Positions 8,050 to 16,681 are shown, numbered from the stretch's first letter. The stretch is DNA of 45,857 nt from Clostridiales bacterium (GCA_013619125.1 JABXKS010000069.1:1-45857), one strand, 5' to 3'. Translations and numbers: made by a program. Notes: generated from the sequence alone by a model not told the origin.

Positions 8050-9024
8050 CTATCTTTCTCCTTCTATTGGATAATGACAAGATATATAATGTCCTTCTTT
8101 ATACTCTCTATACTCTGGTTCTTTATTTTCGCATTCTTCCATTCGTTTATTACATCTAGGGTAAAAGTTGCAGCCTTTAGGCAACTTAAACATATTCGGT
8201 ACAATACCGTCTATTGTCTCTAGTCTGTCCTTGTTATCTTTAATATCAGGAATAGAATTTAGCAGCCCTCTGGTGTATGGGTGTTTACAATGATTCATAA
8301 TTGTTGACACCTTAGATGACTCCACGATCTTTCCACAATACATAACATTAATTCTGTCTGCAATCTCTGAAACAACCGCAAGGTCATGGGTGATCAGGAT
8401 CATCGAACAGCCTTGTTTTTTTACAAGCTCTGTCATAAGTTTTAGGATCTGTGCTTGTATGGTTACATCGAGAGCCGTTGTAGGCTCGTCAGCAATAATG
8501 AGTTTCGGGTTTACAGCAAGCGCGATTGCAATTACGACTCTTTGTCTCATGCCACCACTAAATTGGTGTGGATAATTCGTAAGCCTATTTTCCGGATTTG
8601 GTATCCCCACATCTTTCAGAAGCTCAACACATCTTTCATGTCTTTCTTTTTTATTCAAATTTGTGTGAAGAATTAATGATTCTTCTATTTGCTGTTTTAT
8701 TGTGTATACAGGGTTAAGCGACGTCATTGGATCCTGAAAAATCATGACGATGTCTTTTCCTCTGATTTTTGACATTTCTCTTTCCGAATACTTGACTAGG
8801 TCGTTGCCCTCAAATAATATTTCGCCTGTCTCTATTTTCCCAGGTGACTCAATCAGTTTTATAAGAGAAAAACCTGTGATAGACTTTCCGCCACCAGACT
8901 CTCCTACGATACCTAATATTTCACCTTTATTAACATAGAAATCGACTCCATCAACTGCCTTTACAACACCCTTAAATGTATGAAAATATGTTTTTAAATT
9001 TTTAACTTCAAGTAATTTTTCCAT
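8050..9024 (-). CDS. oligopeptide/dipeptide ABC transporter ATP-binding protein, OppD/DppD type
   Basis: The 324-residue ATPase has Walker A GESGGGKS near residue 41, Q-loop MIFQDPMTSLNP, signature FSGGMRQRVVIAIAL, and Walker B LIIADEPTTALDVT. The C-terminal peptide-transporter domain has Cys residues in GCNFYPRCNKRMEEC and ISCHY. The MTSLNP and GMRQRV forms are typical of OppD/DppD, in contrast to the OppF-like partner next to it. A GAGGAG site lies six bases before the ATG. It is the fourth gene of the operon, 14 bases after the OppC-type permease. Confidence 0.93.
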   Translation of the reverse strand: MEKLLEVKNLKTYFHTFKGVVKAVDGVDFYVNKGEILGIVGESGGGKSITGFSLIKLIESPGKIETGEILFEGNDLVKYSEREMSKIRGKDIVMIFQDPMTSLNPVYTIKQQIEESLILHTNLNKKERHERCVELLKDVGIPNPENRLTNYPHQFSGGMRQRVVIAIALAVNPKLIIADEPTTALDVTIQAQILKLMTELVKKQGCSMILITHDLAVVSEIADRINVMYCGKIVESSKVSTIMNHCKHPYTRGLLNSIPDIKDNKDRLETIDGIVPNMFKLPKGCNFYPRCNKRMEECENKEPEYREYKEGHYISCHYPIEGER

Positions 9025-9038
9025 ATTTTTCTCCTCTG

Positions 9039-9980
9039 CTATTTGAGTTTTGGGTTGAATTCATCTCTTAAGAAATCACCTAAAAGATTGATACCAAAAA
9101 CAATTAGCATTATATATAGTCCGGGGAAAACAGTAACCCACCACATACCACTAAAAAGTACAACAAAGCCATTACTACAAAGCATGCCAAGTGATGGTTC
9201 TGTAACAGGTACGCCAAGCCCTAAAAAGCTTAGTGTTGCTTCTGTTAGTATAAAGTTACCAATCTGAATTGTTGATAATACCACGATAGAAGTGAGCACA
9301 TTTGGCAGTATATGTTTTATAATAATCCGATAACTTGGAAGTCCTATCACTCTTGCCGCTTCAATATACTCTGAGCTTTTCACACTAAGTGTAGCGCCCC
9401 TTACTGTTCTTGCGTATTTTACCCACCCAACAAGCAGCAATGCAAGCAGTATATTCGTTACACCTCTTCCGAAAATAGTCATGAGAAAAAGCGCAATTAG
9501 TAGTGAAGGAAAGGACAGCTGTATATCCGCAAGTCTCATAATAATACTTTCTACTTTTCCTCCATAATAGCCTGAAATAAGTCCAAGTGTTATACCAAAT
9601 ACTGATGCCATAAGAGTTGCAACAATACCAATATATAAGGAAACCCTACTACCATAAACGATAGCGCTTAAAACATCACGTCCTTGCTGATCGGTTCCTA
9701 GTAAAAACTGTGTGTTATCAGGATCCATAAATGAAGGTGCTCTATACGCATCCATTAATGAAAGTGATGCGATGTCATATGGGTCTTGAACGGTGAACAA
9801 AGGTCCTAAAAGCGCAACACCAACAATAAATATAATAATGATAGTTCCTGCTATTGCCGATTTTGATTTTTTATAATTATAAAATCCCTCTGATTTTTTA
9901 AAGTCATCAAACTTTTCTGAAAAAGTTTTCTTCTTAGGTACAAAAGAGGATTTAATGTTACTAGCTTTATTATTTTCCAT
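9039..9980 (-). CDS. peptide ABC transporter permease, OppC/DppC type
   Basis: The 313-residue inner-membrane protein has a ~35-residue basic cytoplasmic N-terminus and one N-terminal membrane helix ending in GPLFTVQDPYD. The LGTDQQGRDVLSAIVYG motif typical of OppC/DppC follows. The transmembrane core carries the EAA loop (EYIEAARVIGLPSYRIIIKH) that docks on the ATPases. The C-terminus holds the usual NLLGDFLRDEFNPKLK. It pairs with the OppB-type permease 15 bases upstream. Confidence 0.93.
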   Translation of the reverse strand: MENNKASNIKSSFVPKKKTFSEKFDDFKKSEGFYNYKKSKSAIAGTIIIIFIVGVALLGPLFTVQDPYDIASLSLMDAYRAPSFMDPDNTQFLLGTDQQGRDVLSAIVYGSRVSLYIGIVATLMASVFGITLGLISGYYGGKVESIIMRLADIQLSFPSLLIALFLMTIFGRGVTNILLALLLVGWVKYARTVRGATLSVKSSEYIEAARVIGLPSYRIIIKHILPNVLTSIVVLSTIQIGNFILTEATLSFLGLGVPVTEPSLGMLCSNGFVVLFSGMWWVTVFPGLYIMLIVFGINLLGDFLRDEFNPKLK

Positions 9981-9995
9981 TAGTTTTATCCTCCA

Positions 9996-10961
9996 TTATT
10001 TAAGTTCGATTCTTGGGTCTATCACACAGTAAAGCAAGTCCACAACAAAGTTAATTACAACAAATATGACTGCAACTAATAAAATATACGCAGATATTAT
10101 GGGTGTATCAGACGAGTTAATTGAGTCGATTATCAATTTGCCCATCCCAGGCCACGCAAAAATAGTCTCTGTGATTGTGGTATATGCAATAAGTGAACCA
10201 AGCTGCAGACCAAATATTGTTATAATTGGTATCAGCGTATTTTTCAATACGTGACCAAAAAGGATTTTTCTATTCTTAACACCTTTTGCTCTTGCTAGTT
10301 TTACATAGTCCTGAACCATATTCTCTTGTATTCCAGCTCTTGTTAGTCTTATTATGCTTGCAACACTACCCATCGAAAGCGTTAGCGCTGGAAGGATAAC
10401 ATGCTTGATCCCATCTATTGTAGCAAGGCTAGTTTTTATCCCCAAAATGGTCCCGACCTCTCCTCTACCAGAAACGGGTAGAAGGCCAAATTTTATACCG
10501 AATATATAGATCATCAGCATTCCTAACCAAAAAGATGGGACGGATATGCCTGCAATGGACAAGTTCATAATTGTTTTACTCAAAAAGCTATTTGGGTAGG
10601 CCCCTGCGTAAACGCCAAATACAATTCCAAATACAATCGAGAGCGCCATGGCTATGACAACAAGTTCTAAGGTTGCAGGCATTCTCTCAATAATTAAATG
10701 AATAGCAGACTGCTGATACCTGTAACTCACTCCAAAATCACCATTAAGTGCATTTTTTACAAAAAGAAAATATTGATGATAGGCTGGCTGGTCTAACCCT
10801 AGATATTCTGTTGCTTCTGCAATTTGTGAAGCAGATGCATTTTCTTTTACAAGAAGTGATAATGGATCACCGACTAGGCTCGTCATGATAAAGACAAGTA
10901 ATGATACAGCAAAAAGAACGATTACAAGTTGCCATATTCTTTTTATTAGAAATTTTATCAA
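9996..10961 (-). CDS. peptide ABC transporter permease, OppB/DppB type
   Basis: The 321-residue permease begins with the standard DppB start (MIKFLIKRIWQLVIVLFAVS). It has the LGLDQPAYHQYFLFVKNAL region and GVSYRYQQSA before helix 2. The EAA loop is DYVKLARAKGVKNRKILFGH, and the end is DLLYCVIDPRIELK. It forms the translocation pore with the OppC-type partner. It lies 187 bases downstream of the binding-protein gene, and that gap holds two hairpins, so its expression is probably lower than that of the binding protein. Confidence 0.93.
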   Translation of the reverse strand: MIKFLIKRIWQLVIVLFAVSLLVFIMTSLVGDPLSLLVKENASASQIAEATEYLGLDQPAYHQYFLFVKNALNGDFGVSYRYQQSAIHLIIERMPATLELVVIAMALSIVFGIVFGVYAGAYPNSFLSKTIMNLSIAGISVPSFWLGMLMIYIFGIKFGLLPVSGRGEVGTILGIKTSLATIDGIKHVILPALTLSMGSVASIIRLTRAGIQENMVQDYVKLARAKGVKNRKILFGHVLKNTLIPIITIFGLQLGSLIAYTTITETIFAWPGMGKLIIDSINSSDTPIISAYILLVAVIFVVINFVVDLLYCVIDPRIELK

Positions 10962-11016
10962 AGTAATATCCCCCGTTACTTATTTAGAGAATAAGGATAA
11001 ACACCTCATTCTCTGA

Positions 11017-11047
11017 TTAAAAAAAACGAATAGAAAATCTACTCGTT
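11017..11047 (-). terminator. intra-operon terminator/attenuator between oppA-like and oppB-like genes
   Basis: On the minus strand, AACGAGTAGA and TCTATTCGTT (one G-U pair, three-base loop) are followed by eight T residues. It lies about 55 bases before the permease start. It would let most transcripts stop after the binding-protein gene. Confidence 0.8.
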
Positions 11048-11088
11048 TCTAATAATCCATTAATATTTTTAACACAATATTAACTAAT

Positions 11089-11127
11089 AGACCATAAGCA
11101 AGAATTTATATATCTTGCTTATGGTCT
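11089..11127. other. 15-bp perfect hairpin just after the binding-protein gene
   Basis: AGACCATAAGCAAGA (11089-11103) and its exact complement (11113-11127) are separated by nine bases. The hairpin begins 21 bases after the stop codon on the minus strand and has no long T-run. This is typical of an mRNA-protecting 3' hairpin that stabilises the first cistron. Confidence 0.7.
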
Positions 11128-11148
11128 TATTTAATTTAGAATATTATC

Positions 11149-12813
11149 TTATTTGAAAGTTATGTTCCAAGCATATACAGCATTTTCTCTGTTAGGAGTA
11201 TACACGATATTATCGCCATAAGCATATATTTCCTCTTGGAAGTAAAGAGGAATAAATACTACTTCATCGTGTACGATTTGCCATACTTCTTCCATGATTC
11301 CTGCTCGTTCATCTACGTCTACCGTTTTAAGAGCAGTGTCTATCAGTTCGTCGGTATAATCATTAGAATAGAATCCACGATTAATTCCGCCAAAACCATC
11401 CTTCTTTGCAGCTTCTTGTGTATGTGAATAAATACAGTCAAGCCCTAGGATCGTGCTATCACCAGTTGGTTCTCCCCAACCAGTCAAACATGTGTGCATC
11501 ACGTCGCCCTCACGATTACTAGAACTGATGTAACCGAAGTATACAGATCTTGACATCAAGTTAAGATTAACTTTTACGCCTACTTTTTCAAAGTATCCTG
11601 CAATTGCAGCCGCAACATCAGCATCATTGATGTATCTATCGTTTGCTCCATCTAATGTGATTTCAAATCGATAGCCATCCTCTTGTCTTGGATATCCAGC
11701 TTCATCCAATAGTTGCTCCGCCAGTACTGGATCAAATGCATATCTTTCGATTGAATCATTATGCCCTACAAAGTATGGCAATGTATAAGAAGTAGCAGGC
11801 GTTGCATACCCGTTTAGAACTTGGTCTATAATAGTCTGAACATCAATACTTCTGTACATCGCTTCTCTTACTTCTCTAGAAAGGTATGGATTCGTTCCAT
11901 CAGGAGAAATAAGCGGCATTTTTGCATCTGGACTTGGGTTTTCTGTCCATCCTGCTAAATTCATATGAATAAGCATTTTATCTGGATTAGAAACAACGGT
12001 GATCTTGTCGTTAGCGCCTAGTGTACCCGCATCTCTTACAGGTACGCCAGCGATCATATCAACAGCACCAGACATCATGTTTGCAGTTCTTGTACCATCA
12101 TTAGAGATAGGCTTATAAGTAACTCTCTCTACTTCTGGTTTCTCACCCCAATAGTTTTCATTTCTATCATATACGATTCGGTCTTCTCTTTCGTATTCCG
12201 TAAGTGTATATTTACCAGTACCAACAGCAGTTACTGCTATTTCTGGTTCAGATAAATTCTCATAAGTTTCTTTATCCATAATCACGACATTTTTAAGTTG
12301 AACTAGTTGTAACACATTTGATTGTTCTAAAACTAAATCAACTGTGTACTCGTCAACTTTTACAAACTCTTTTACAGTAGCAACCATTGCATCAAAAGAT
12401 GAGGTTTCTAATGTTTTTGCTCTCGTAAGTGAATAAATAACATCATCAGCATTAAAGTCATTTCCGTTATGGAATTTTACGCCTTGTCTTAGGTTAAACG
12501 TCCATACCGTAGCATCTTCATTTGCCGACCAGCTCTCTGCAAGAAGTGGAACTATAACACCATTATCATCTTGTGTTACAAGTGCCTCATATATGTGTCT
12601 AATTAATGCGTTATTGATACCTTCGTCAAGACCATATGGGTCAAACGAGTTAATGTCGCCTTTTATTCCAATCGTAACTTCTTTTAGCTCTTCAACCACT
12701 GCAGGTGCTTCTGTTTCAGTCGTGCCACCTGTAGCTTCCGAAGACCCACAACCACTTAAAACTGTTGTTAGTAATATCATCATTACTAATAATAAACTCA
12801 CTCTTTTTTTCAT
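11149..12813 (-). CDS. peptide ABC transporter substrate-binding lipoprotein, family 5 (OppA/DppA type)
   Basis: The 554-residue protein has a lipoprotein signal ([20 protein letters not shown], then GCGSS) with the lipidation Cys at residue 22. A Thr/Glu-rich linker and a full-length family 5 solute-binding fold follow. Family features are [16 protein letters not shown], the [22 protein letters not shown] motif near residue 105, and a C-terminal [19 protein letters not shown]. It captures peptides or related solutes outside the membrane for the downstream permeases. It is the first gene of the operon, with a ~140-base leader and a promoter at 12951-12979. The ligand is unknown; the linked C26 hydrolase hints at gamma-glutamyl compounds. 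Confidence 0.93.
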   Translation of the reverse strand: MKKRVSLLLVMMILLTTVLSGCGSSEATGGTTETEAPAVVEELKEVTIGIKGDINSFDPYGLDEGINNALIRHIYEALVTQDDNGVIVPLLAESWSANEDATVWTFNLRQGVKFHNGNDFNADDVIYSLTRAKTLETSSFDAMVATVKEFVKVDEYTVDLVLEQSNVLQLVQLKNVVIMDKETYENLSEPEIAVTAVGTGKYTLTEYEREDRIVYDRNENYWGEKPEVERVTYKPISNDGTRTANMMSGAVDMIAGVPVRDAGTLGANDKITVVSNPDKMLIHMNLAGWTENPSPDAKMPLISPDGTNPYLSREVREAMYRSIDVQTIIDQVLNGYATPATSYTLPYFVGHNDSIERYAFDPVLAEQLLDEAGYPRQEDGYRFEITLDGANDRYINDADVAAAIAGYFEKVGVKVNLNLMSRSVYFGYISSSNREGDVMHTCLTGWGEPTGDSTILGLDCIYSHTQEAAKKDGFGGINRGFYSNDYTDELIDTALKTVDVDERAGIMEEVWQIVHDEVVFIPLYFQEEIYAYGDNIVYTPNRENAVYAWNITFK

Positions 12814-12950
12814 TTGTACCTCCCCTATTTTTTATGCATTTTTAACCAGCCAATAAAAAAGACTATTCATGATTTCTGACTGATAAATCATCTCTTCAGG
12901 ATGCACTGAAATTCCAATGTTTTCCTCAAGTGACTAAATCTATTGTTCCA

Positions 12951-12979
12951 ATTATACCATTAGTTTACATTTATGTCAC
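12951..12979 (-). promoter_or_regulatory. promoter of the peptide transporter operon, -35 inside an IS-like end repeat
   Basis: On the minus strand GTGACA (12979-12974), a 17-base spacer and TATAAT (12956-12951) make a near-consensus sigma-A promoter. The -35 hexamer is part of the terminal-type repeat at 12961-12979. The transcript would have a ~130-base leader with small hairpins before the GTACAA-ATG start region. Confidence 0.7.
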
Positions 12980-13001
12980 TGATAGTTTACGTTTCTGTCA
13001 C
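12961..13001. mobile_element. tandem terminal-type repeats, probable end of a decayed insertion sequence
   Basis: TAGTTTAC-A-TTTATGTCAC (12961-12979) and TAGTTTAC-G-TTTCTGTCAC (12983-13001) form a 22-base-period direct repeat with two differences. Multiple short repeats of this style at the ends are known for IS21-family elements. No intact transposase or opposite end is visible nearby, so the family assignment is tentative. Confidence 0.45.
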
Positions 13002-13540
13002 ATTCCACTTATATAGGGCAACTAAAGTTGTGCTACTCCTATTAATATCCTTCCGAGAGTATCATCTGAAAATCCTCATAGGCTTGAGCAAAATCTTTCC
13101 GTTTTCGAGTAGACCCGTTTTGATTGTGCTCAGTAACTTTAATATATATGATTTTGCATGCATGAATTTTCATCAAAGAGGAGCCTTTATTTTGGAAAAT
13201 CGACCAATTGATTTGTTGAATTTTTCAACCTGCTGGTTGTAATTATCGATTATCTTATGTAAAACGGATAATTATAACGAATTTACAGATTAGTCGTTTC
13301 ATTCCATGATACGACGACTGTAAGCTATCTCATTTTCCATTCTTTAGAAACGACTTCAAGCATTAGTATCTTTGAACTCGGTTTGGTGGTTCATAAACAG
13401 ACTCAAGATCCAGGAGTATATCAGACAAATCTTTCTTCCAAACTTTTTTAATCGTCCTTCTGATTTTCTAGATGACGCAGCACTGAACATCCGCTTTTAG
13501 GAATATTTTTAACAATGGGCGGCATACTATTTTATTTGTG
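13002..13540. other. decayed non-coding stretch next to the IS-like end
   Basis: About 540 bases hold no credible intact gene. On the minus strand short open stretches remain, for example one coding RTIKKVWKKDLSDILLDLES near 13380-13470 and one coding STRKRKDFAQAYEDFQMIL near 13045-13110. They end in stops and have no starts or ribosome sites. The base composition is very AT-rich. I read it as remnants of inserted or deleted genes, but cannot name them. Confidence 0.4.
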
Positions 13541-13546
13541 CAAAAA

Positions 13547-13570
13547 AAACACCCTATCTCTAGAGTGTTT
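13547..13570 (-). terminator. terminator of the EFR1 ferredoxin gene; short copy 3 of the dispersed element
   Basis: AAACACCCTA, loop TCTC, TAGAGTGTTT is identical over 24 bases to the stem at 6039-6062. On the minus strand it is followed by eight T residues. It lies 15 bases after the stop at 13586. The second hairpin and CCACCA part of the other copies are absent here. Confidence 0.85.
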
Positions 13571-13585
13571 ACACCTATCCCAAAA

Positions 13586-14479
13586 TTATTTTGATACACC
13601 AAAATATATCAGTTTTAAATACTGCTTAACGCCTCCCCAGAGGAGACCTTTTGTCGAGTTATTAATTACATCCATAGTTGGCGTGACACTCAAATCAATA
13701 AAATCCTCGATAATATACCCATCCTTTAGAACTTGACGACTCTTTGTGGTAATTGCATTCTGTGGGCACCCATATACACAACGCATGCACATCATACACT
13801 GATCGCCAAAAATAATTGTTTTTTCCTCGGCATCAACATGTATATTCTTGCGCGGACATGCTTCTTCGCACCATCCACAATAAGTACAATGGTCCAAAAT
13901 ATTGAATCGTTTCGAAAATCTCGTTGCGCCTTTTTTCTCCAGTTTATTGATCCTTCCAAGCAAGCAGCCTATTTTTCTTGCTTTTATCACACGTGGTTTT
14001 CTTTGCTCAATCTCACTGATGATTTGTCTTATTCTCAAAGGCACACCCCTGATCAATAAAGCAGAAGCATCCCTATTGGTTGCTAACAGCCAATTCGAAG
14101 GCATTACCATCATGCTTTCATGAATAACCGTCGCCCCCATTTCCAACAATCTGCTTATAACCTCCACCCTACTTTTTGTATTTGGCCATACAGCACCACC
14201 GCCCGAGACTGATATAACACAAACATCCGTTTCTTTCAAGCTCTCTTCGCTGAGCTCTTCCAAAAAATCGATCACAATCTGAGGTGCCGAAAACGCATGA
14301 ACCGGATACAACAAAAACAAGGTTTTACTGCATCGAATTGCATCGATCATCATTCCCATTTTAGCATCTTGTTCTATAGAGAATATCCCATCAACCATGT
14401 CCAATTGATTCCTTAACGTTTCTGCTATGAGTTTCGTTCCACCGGTTCCCGAAAAATAAGTAATAACTCTCTGACCCAT
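13586..14479 (-). CDS. EFR1-type flavodoxin-ferredoxin fusion protein
   Basis: The 297-residue protein has a flavodoxin-like N-terminus. Its phosphate-binding loop is TYFSGTGGTKLIAE (residues 7-20), and LFLLYPVHAFSAPQIV follows. A C-terminal two-cluster ferredoxin domain has CTYCGWCEEACPRKN and CMMCMRCVYGCPQNAI, giving two CxxCxxCxxxC 4Fe-4S motifs. Members of this family are predicted low-potential electron carriers of anaerobes; their partners are largely unknown. I chose the ATG at 14479 because GGAGGTG lies eight bases upstream. The gene lies alone between its terminator and the NUDIX gene. A TAACTT-A-AAGTTA palindrome around 14562-14574 lies upstream and might be an operator. Confidence 0.85.
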   Translation of the reverse strand: MGQRVITYFSGTGGTKLIAETLRNQLDMVDGIFSIEQDAKMGMMIDAIRCSKTLFLLYPVHAFSAPQIVIDFLEELSEESLKETDVCVISVSGGGAVWPNTKSRVEVISRLLEMGATVIHESMMVMPSNWLLATNRDASALLIRGVPLRIRQIISEIEQRKPRVIKARKIGCLLGRINKLEKKGATRFSKRFNILDHCTYCGWCEEACPRKNIHVDAEEKTIIFGDQCMMCMRCVYGCPQNAITTKSRQVLKDGYIIEDFIDLSVTPTMDVINNSTKGLLWGGVKQYLKLIYFGVSK

Positions 14480-14604
14480 GTATGCTGCACCTCCATTCTT
14501 CAAGTCAATTTAATCGGCATTGACCAATGCGGTAATGAAACTTACAACCTTCTCCGTTTACTATAACTTAAAGTTACAATTCTAATTTATCAGGATCCAT
14601 ATAT

Positions 14605-15051
14605 TTATTCTATACTCTCATTCCCAAGATACACTTCTGTTTCTTTACCATTGAATAGATTCATTATCTGTTTTCTTAATCTTGAAGGATATAATGGTTC
14701 ATTAACAAGATTGTCAATAGGTAACCACTCAAATCCAATTTGGTTATAGTCGCCCGTAATTTCGGCATTAGGTATTTCCTTGATGTATTCACATAAAAAG
14801 ACTAGATCCACCCTATGAAATGCTTCACCAGTTACACCCTCAATCACAAATTCAAGTGACTTTGGTTCCACTTGCAATCCAAATTCTTCTGCAACCTCTC
14901 TTTTAACAGCCTCTTCTAGAGTCTCTCCCGATTCTTGCCCTCCTCCAGGCATAATGTAAAAAACATCATCTTGATCCTTAATTTTCGTTACTAACATCTT
15001 CCCATTTCTAAAAATTATTGCCTTTCCTGAATTTCTAATTCTTCTTGTCAT
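14605..15051 (-). CDS. NUDIX hydrolase
   Basis: The 148-residue protein carries the full Nudix box, GX5EX7REUXEEXGU, seen as GGQESGETLEEAVKREVAEE followed by FGL (residues ~39-61). Nudix enzymes cleave nucleoside diphosphates linked to another group, such as 8-oxo-dGTP, ADP-ribose or NDP-sugars, using Mg2+ held by the REXXEE glutamates. The substrate cannot be told from the sequence. The ATG at 15051 is preferred, with GGTGGTG a few bases upstream; a GTG four codons earlier is possible. It lies about 120 bases downstream of repeat copy 4, whose terminator would insulate it from the preceding gene. Confidence 0.9.
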   Translation of the reverse strand: MTRRIRNSGKAIIFRNGKMLVTKIKDQDDVFYIMPGGGQESGETLEEAVKREVAEEFGLQVEPKSLEFVIEGVTGEAFHRVDLVFLCEYIKEIPNAEITGDYNQIGFEWLPIDNLVNEPLYPSRLRKQIMNLFNGKETEVYLGNESIE

Positions 15052-15171
15052 CCTATTCACCACCCAAATTAGTAAACTAACCTTCAGTCAATTCATTATA
15101 ACATACAGACTTAGTAAATATATTCATCATACAGAACTTATCTATCGTACAATGAACTACTGCAACAAAAA

Positions 15172-15260
15172 AACCACCCTATCAAAATAGAGTGGTTCCA
15201 TCCTCGTTCAAGACGAGGGTTTTCTGGTGGTGGAGGTGGAGCGTGTCAAGAAAACCCTCG
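15172..15260 (-). repeat. dispersed intergenic element, copy 4, with competing hairpins
   Basis: In minus-strand order, CGAGGGTTTTCT (15260-15249) can pair with AGAAAACCCTCG (15225-15214) as a perfect 12-bp stem enclosing a CTCCACCTCCACCA-like segment. A second stem CCTCGT/ACGAGG (15218-15213 with 15207-15202) uses some of the same bases, so the two exclude each other. The last hairpin AACCACTCTA/TAGGGTGGTT (15197-15172) ends in seven T residues and is a terminator. The element lies between the MBL-rhodanese gene and the NUDIX gene. Confidence 0.7.
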
Positions 15261-15295
15261 ACCCCTTTTCAAATCCAATAAACTCAATCATTTCA

Positions 15296-16681
15296 TCAGT
15301 TCTCATCGCCTTCAGTAACCATAGGGTGTCCGAGCGACAACCAAGCCGTCGTTCCCCCAATGACGTTAATCACATTTTGGGCTTTGCTGAAATTCAACAT
15401 CAAGCTAGCTGCAAGAAGCGACCGATTGCCAGAATTGCATATAAAGGCAAGAGGTTTGTTCCCTTCCAGTTCGCGGAACTTATGTCGTACATCCGGAGCG
15501 GGTACGTGGAGCGAACCTTGAATATGTCCCCTATCCCATTCACTTTTCAATCGGGTATCGACAAGATGTAGGCTTCCTTTCTCATACCTGTCTTTCGCTT
15601 CAGAAACCGAAATACTTTCAAATCTCGCCGTCACAAGCCCACTAGCCGCATAGGCAGACATTCCCCCTTTAAGGTAACCCTTAACATTGTCGAGTCCCAC
15701 GCTGTATAATGCTCGAAGTACCTTATGAATGTCCTGCCTATCTTCTAAAACGAGCAAGATCGGTTGATCGTAAGGCAAAACCCAACCAGAAAAAGTAGCA
15801 AAATTACCTTTTAGACTGAGGGCGTAAGCCCTAGGAACATGCGCCGAACCGAATGCAAACTGATCCCTGGTATCTACCACAATATATCCATTTTGACTAA
15901 GTTTCAAAAACTCTTCCGGTGAATAACCGACAGGTCTTTTCAGTTTCGACACAGGCTTGGCACCCCTTCTATTCAATTCGGAGCAGCGTGAAAAATGATC
16001 GGGCGCCTCGGGCATTTCTTTCAGGAAACTTTTGATAAAGGCTTCCTCCGGATGCTTCAACATAGCTGTATTCTGCAGTTTCTCCGTTCCAATTGTGGAT
16101 GAAAGTTTGGAAGAAAGCGCCTTTCCACACAGTGAACCTGCACCATGCGCTGGATATATTTCAATGTTGTCGCCAAGCGTTTCAAGTCTTCTAAGACTCC
16201 CATAAAGCTTGGACGCCAGCTCTTCTTTTTTATCTGGGAATAAATCCGGTCTTCCAACATCCCCCACTAAAAGTGTATCCCCAGTAAAGGCGACTACTGG
16301 TTGGCTGCCTCTTTCAAGATCTGTCACAAGATAAACAGTGGATTCCGGCGTATGTCCGGGCGTATCTAGCATTTTGAACAGCAATGTATCAATTTGAAAT
16401 TCCTCTTCATCTTTGACAGGGTGGTGCTCAAACTCAGCATTTGCCTTAGCGGTTACATATATCGTTGCACCTGTAAGTTCTCTAAGCTCCACATGCCCGG
16501 ATACAAAATCTGCGTGCAAATGGGTTTCAATGATCCCCTTGATCGGAAGCCCCAATGAATCCGCGATGGCAATATACTGCTTCACTTCTCTTGCAGGATC
16601 TATGACAACGCAGGCAGATTCTCCTCCAATCACATACGAGCAATGTGCAAGCCCCGGTGTGTATACTTGTTTGAATTCCAT
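15296..16681 (-). CDS. CstB-like persulfide dioxygenase-rhodanese fusion
   Basis: The 461-residue protein joins three parts. The first is a metallo-beta-lactamase domain (residues 1-~240) with iron-binding ETHLHADFVSGH, DTPGHTPEST and FTGDTLLVGDVGRPDLF. The second is a rhodanese domain without its Cys (around VLEDRQDIHKVLRAL). The third is a rhodanese domain with its Cys in ICNSGNRS. This order (dioxygenase, pseudo-rhodanese, rhodanese) is that of staphylococcal CstB, which oxidises low-molecular persulfides to sulfite/thiosulfate. A further Cys occurs in HGAGSLCGK, where CstB has one too. The ATG at 16681 has AAGGAGG eight bases upstream. In an anaerobe it may serve persulfide detoxification on oxygen exposure or sulfur transfer. 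It lies alone, 15 kb from the sulfur-amino-acid lyase. Confidence 0.85.
   Translation of the reverse strand: MEFKQVYTPGLAHCSYVIGGESACVVIDPAREVKQYIAIADSLGLPIKGIIETHLHADFVSGHVELRELTGATIYVTAKANAEFEHHPVKDEEEFQIDTLLFKMLDTPGHTPESTVYLVTDLERGSQPVVAFTGDTLLVGDVGRPDLFPDKKEELASKLYGSLRRLETLGDNIEIYPAHGAGSLCGKALSSKLSSTIGTEKLQNTAMLKHPEEAFIKSFLKEMPEAPDHFSRCSELNRRGAKPVSKLKRPVGYSPEEFLKLSQNGYIVVDTRDQFAFGSAHVPRAYALSLKGNFATFSGWVLPYDQPILLVLEDRQDIHKVLRALYSVGLDNVKGYLKGGMSAYAASGLVTARFESISVSEAKDRYEKGSLHLVDTRLKSEWDRGHIQGSLHVPAPDVRHKFRELEGNKPLAFICNSGNRSLLAASLMLNFSKAQNVINVIGGTTAWLSLGHPMVTEGDEN

Noticed and set aside
12973-13242. Plus-strand 89-codon frame in the decayed region
   Set aside because: It starts inside the IS-like direct repeats, has no ribosome site and resembles no protein; treated as chance.
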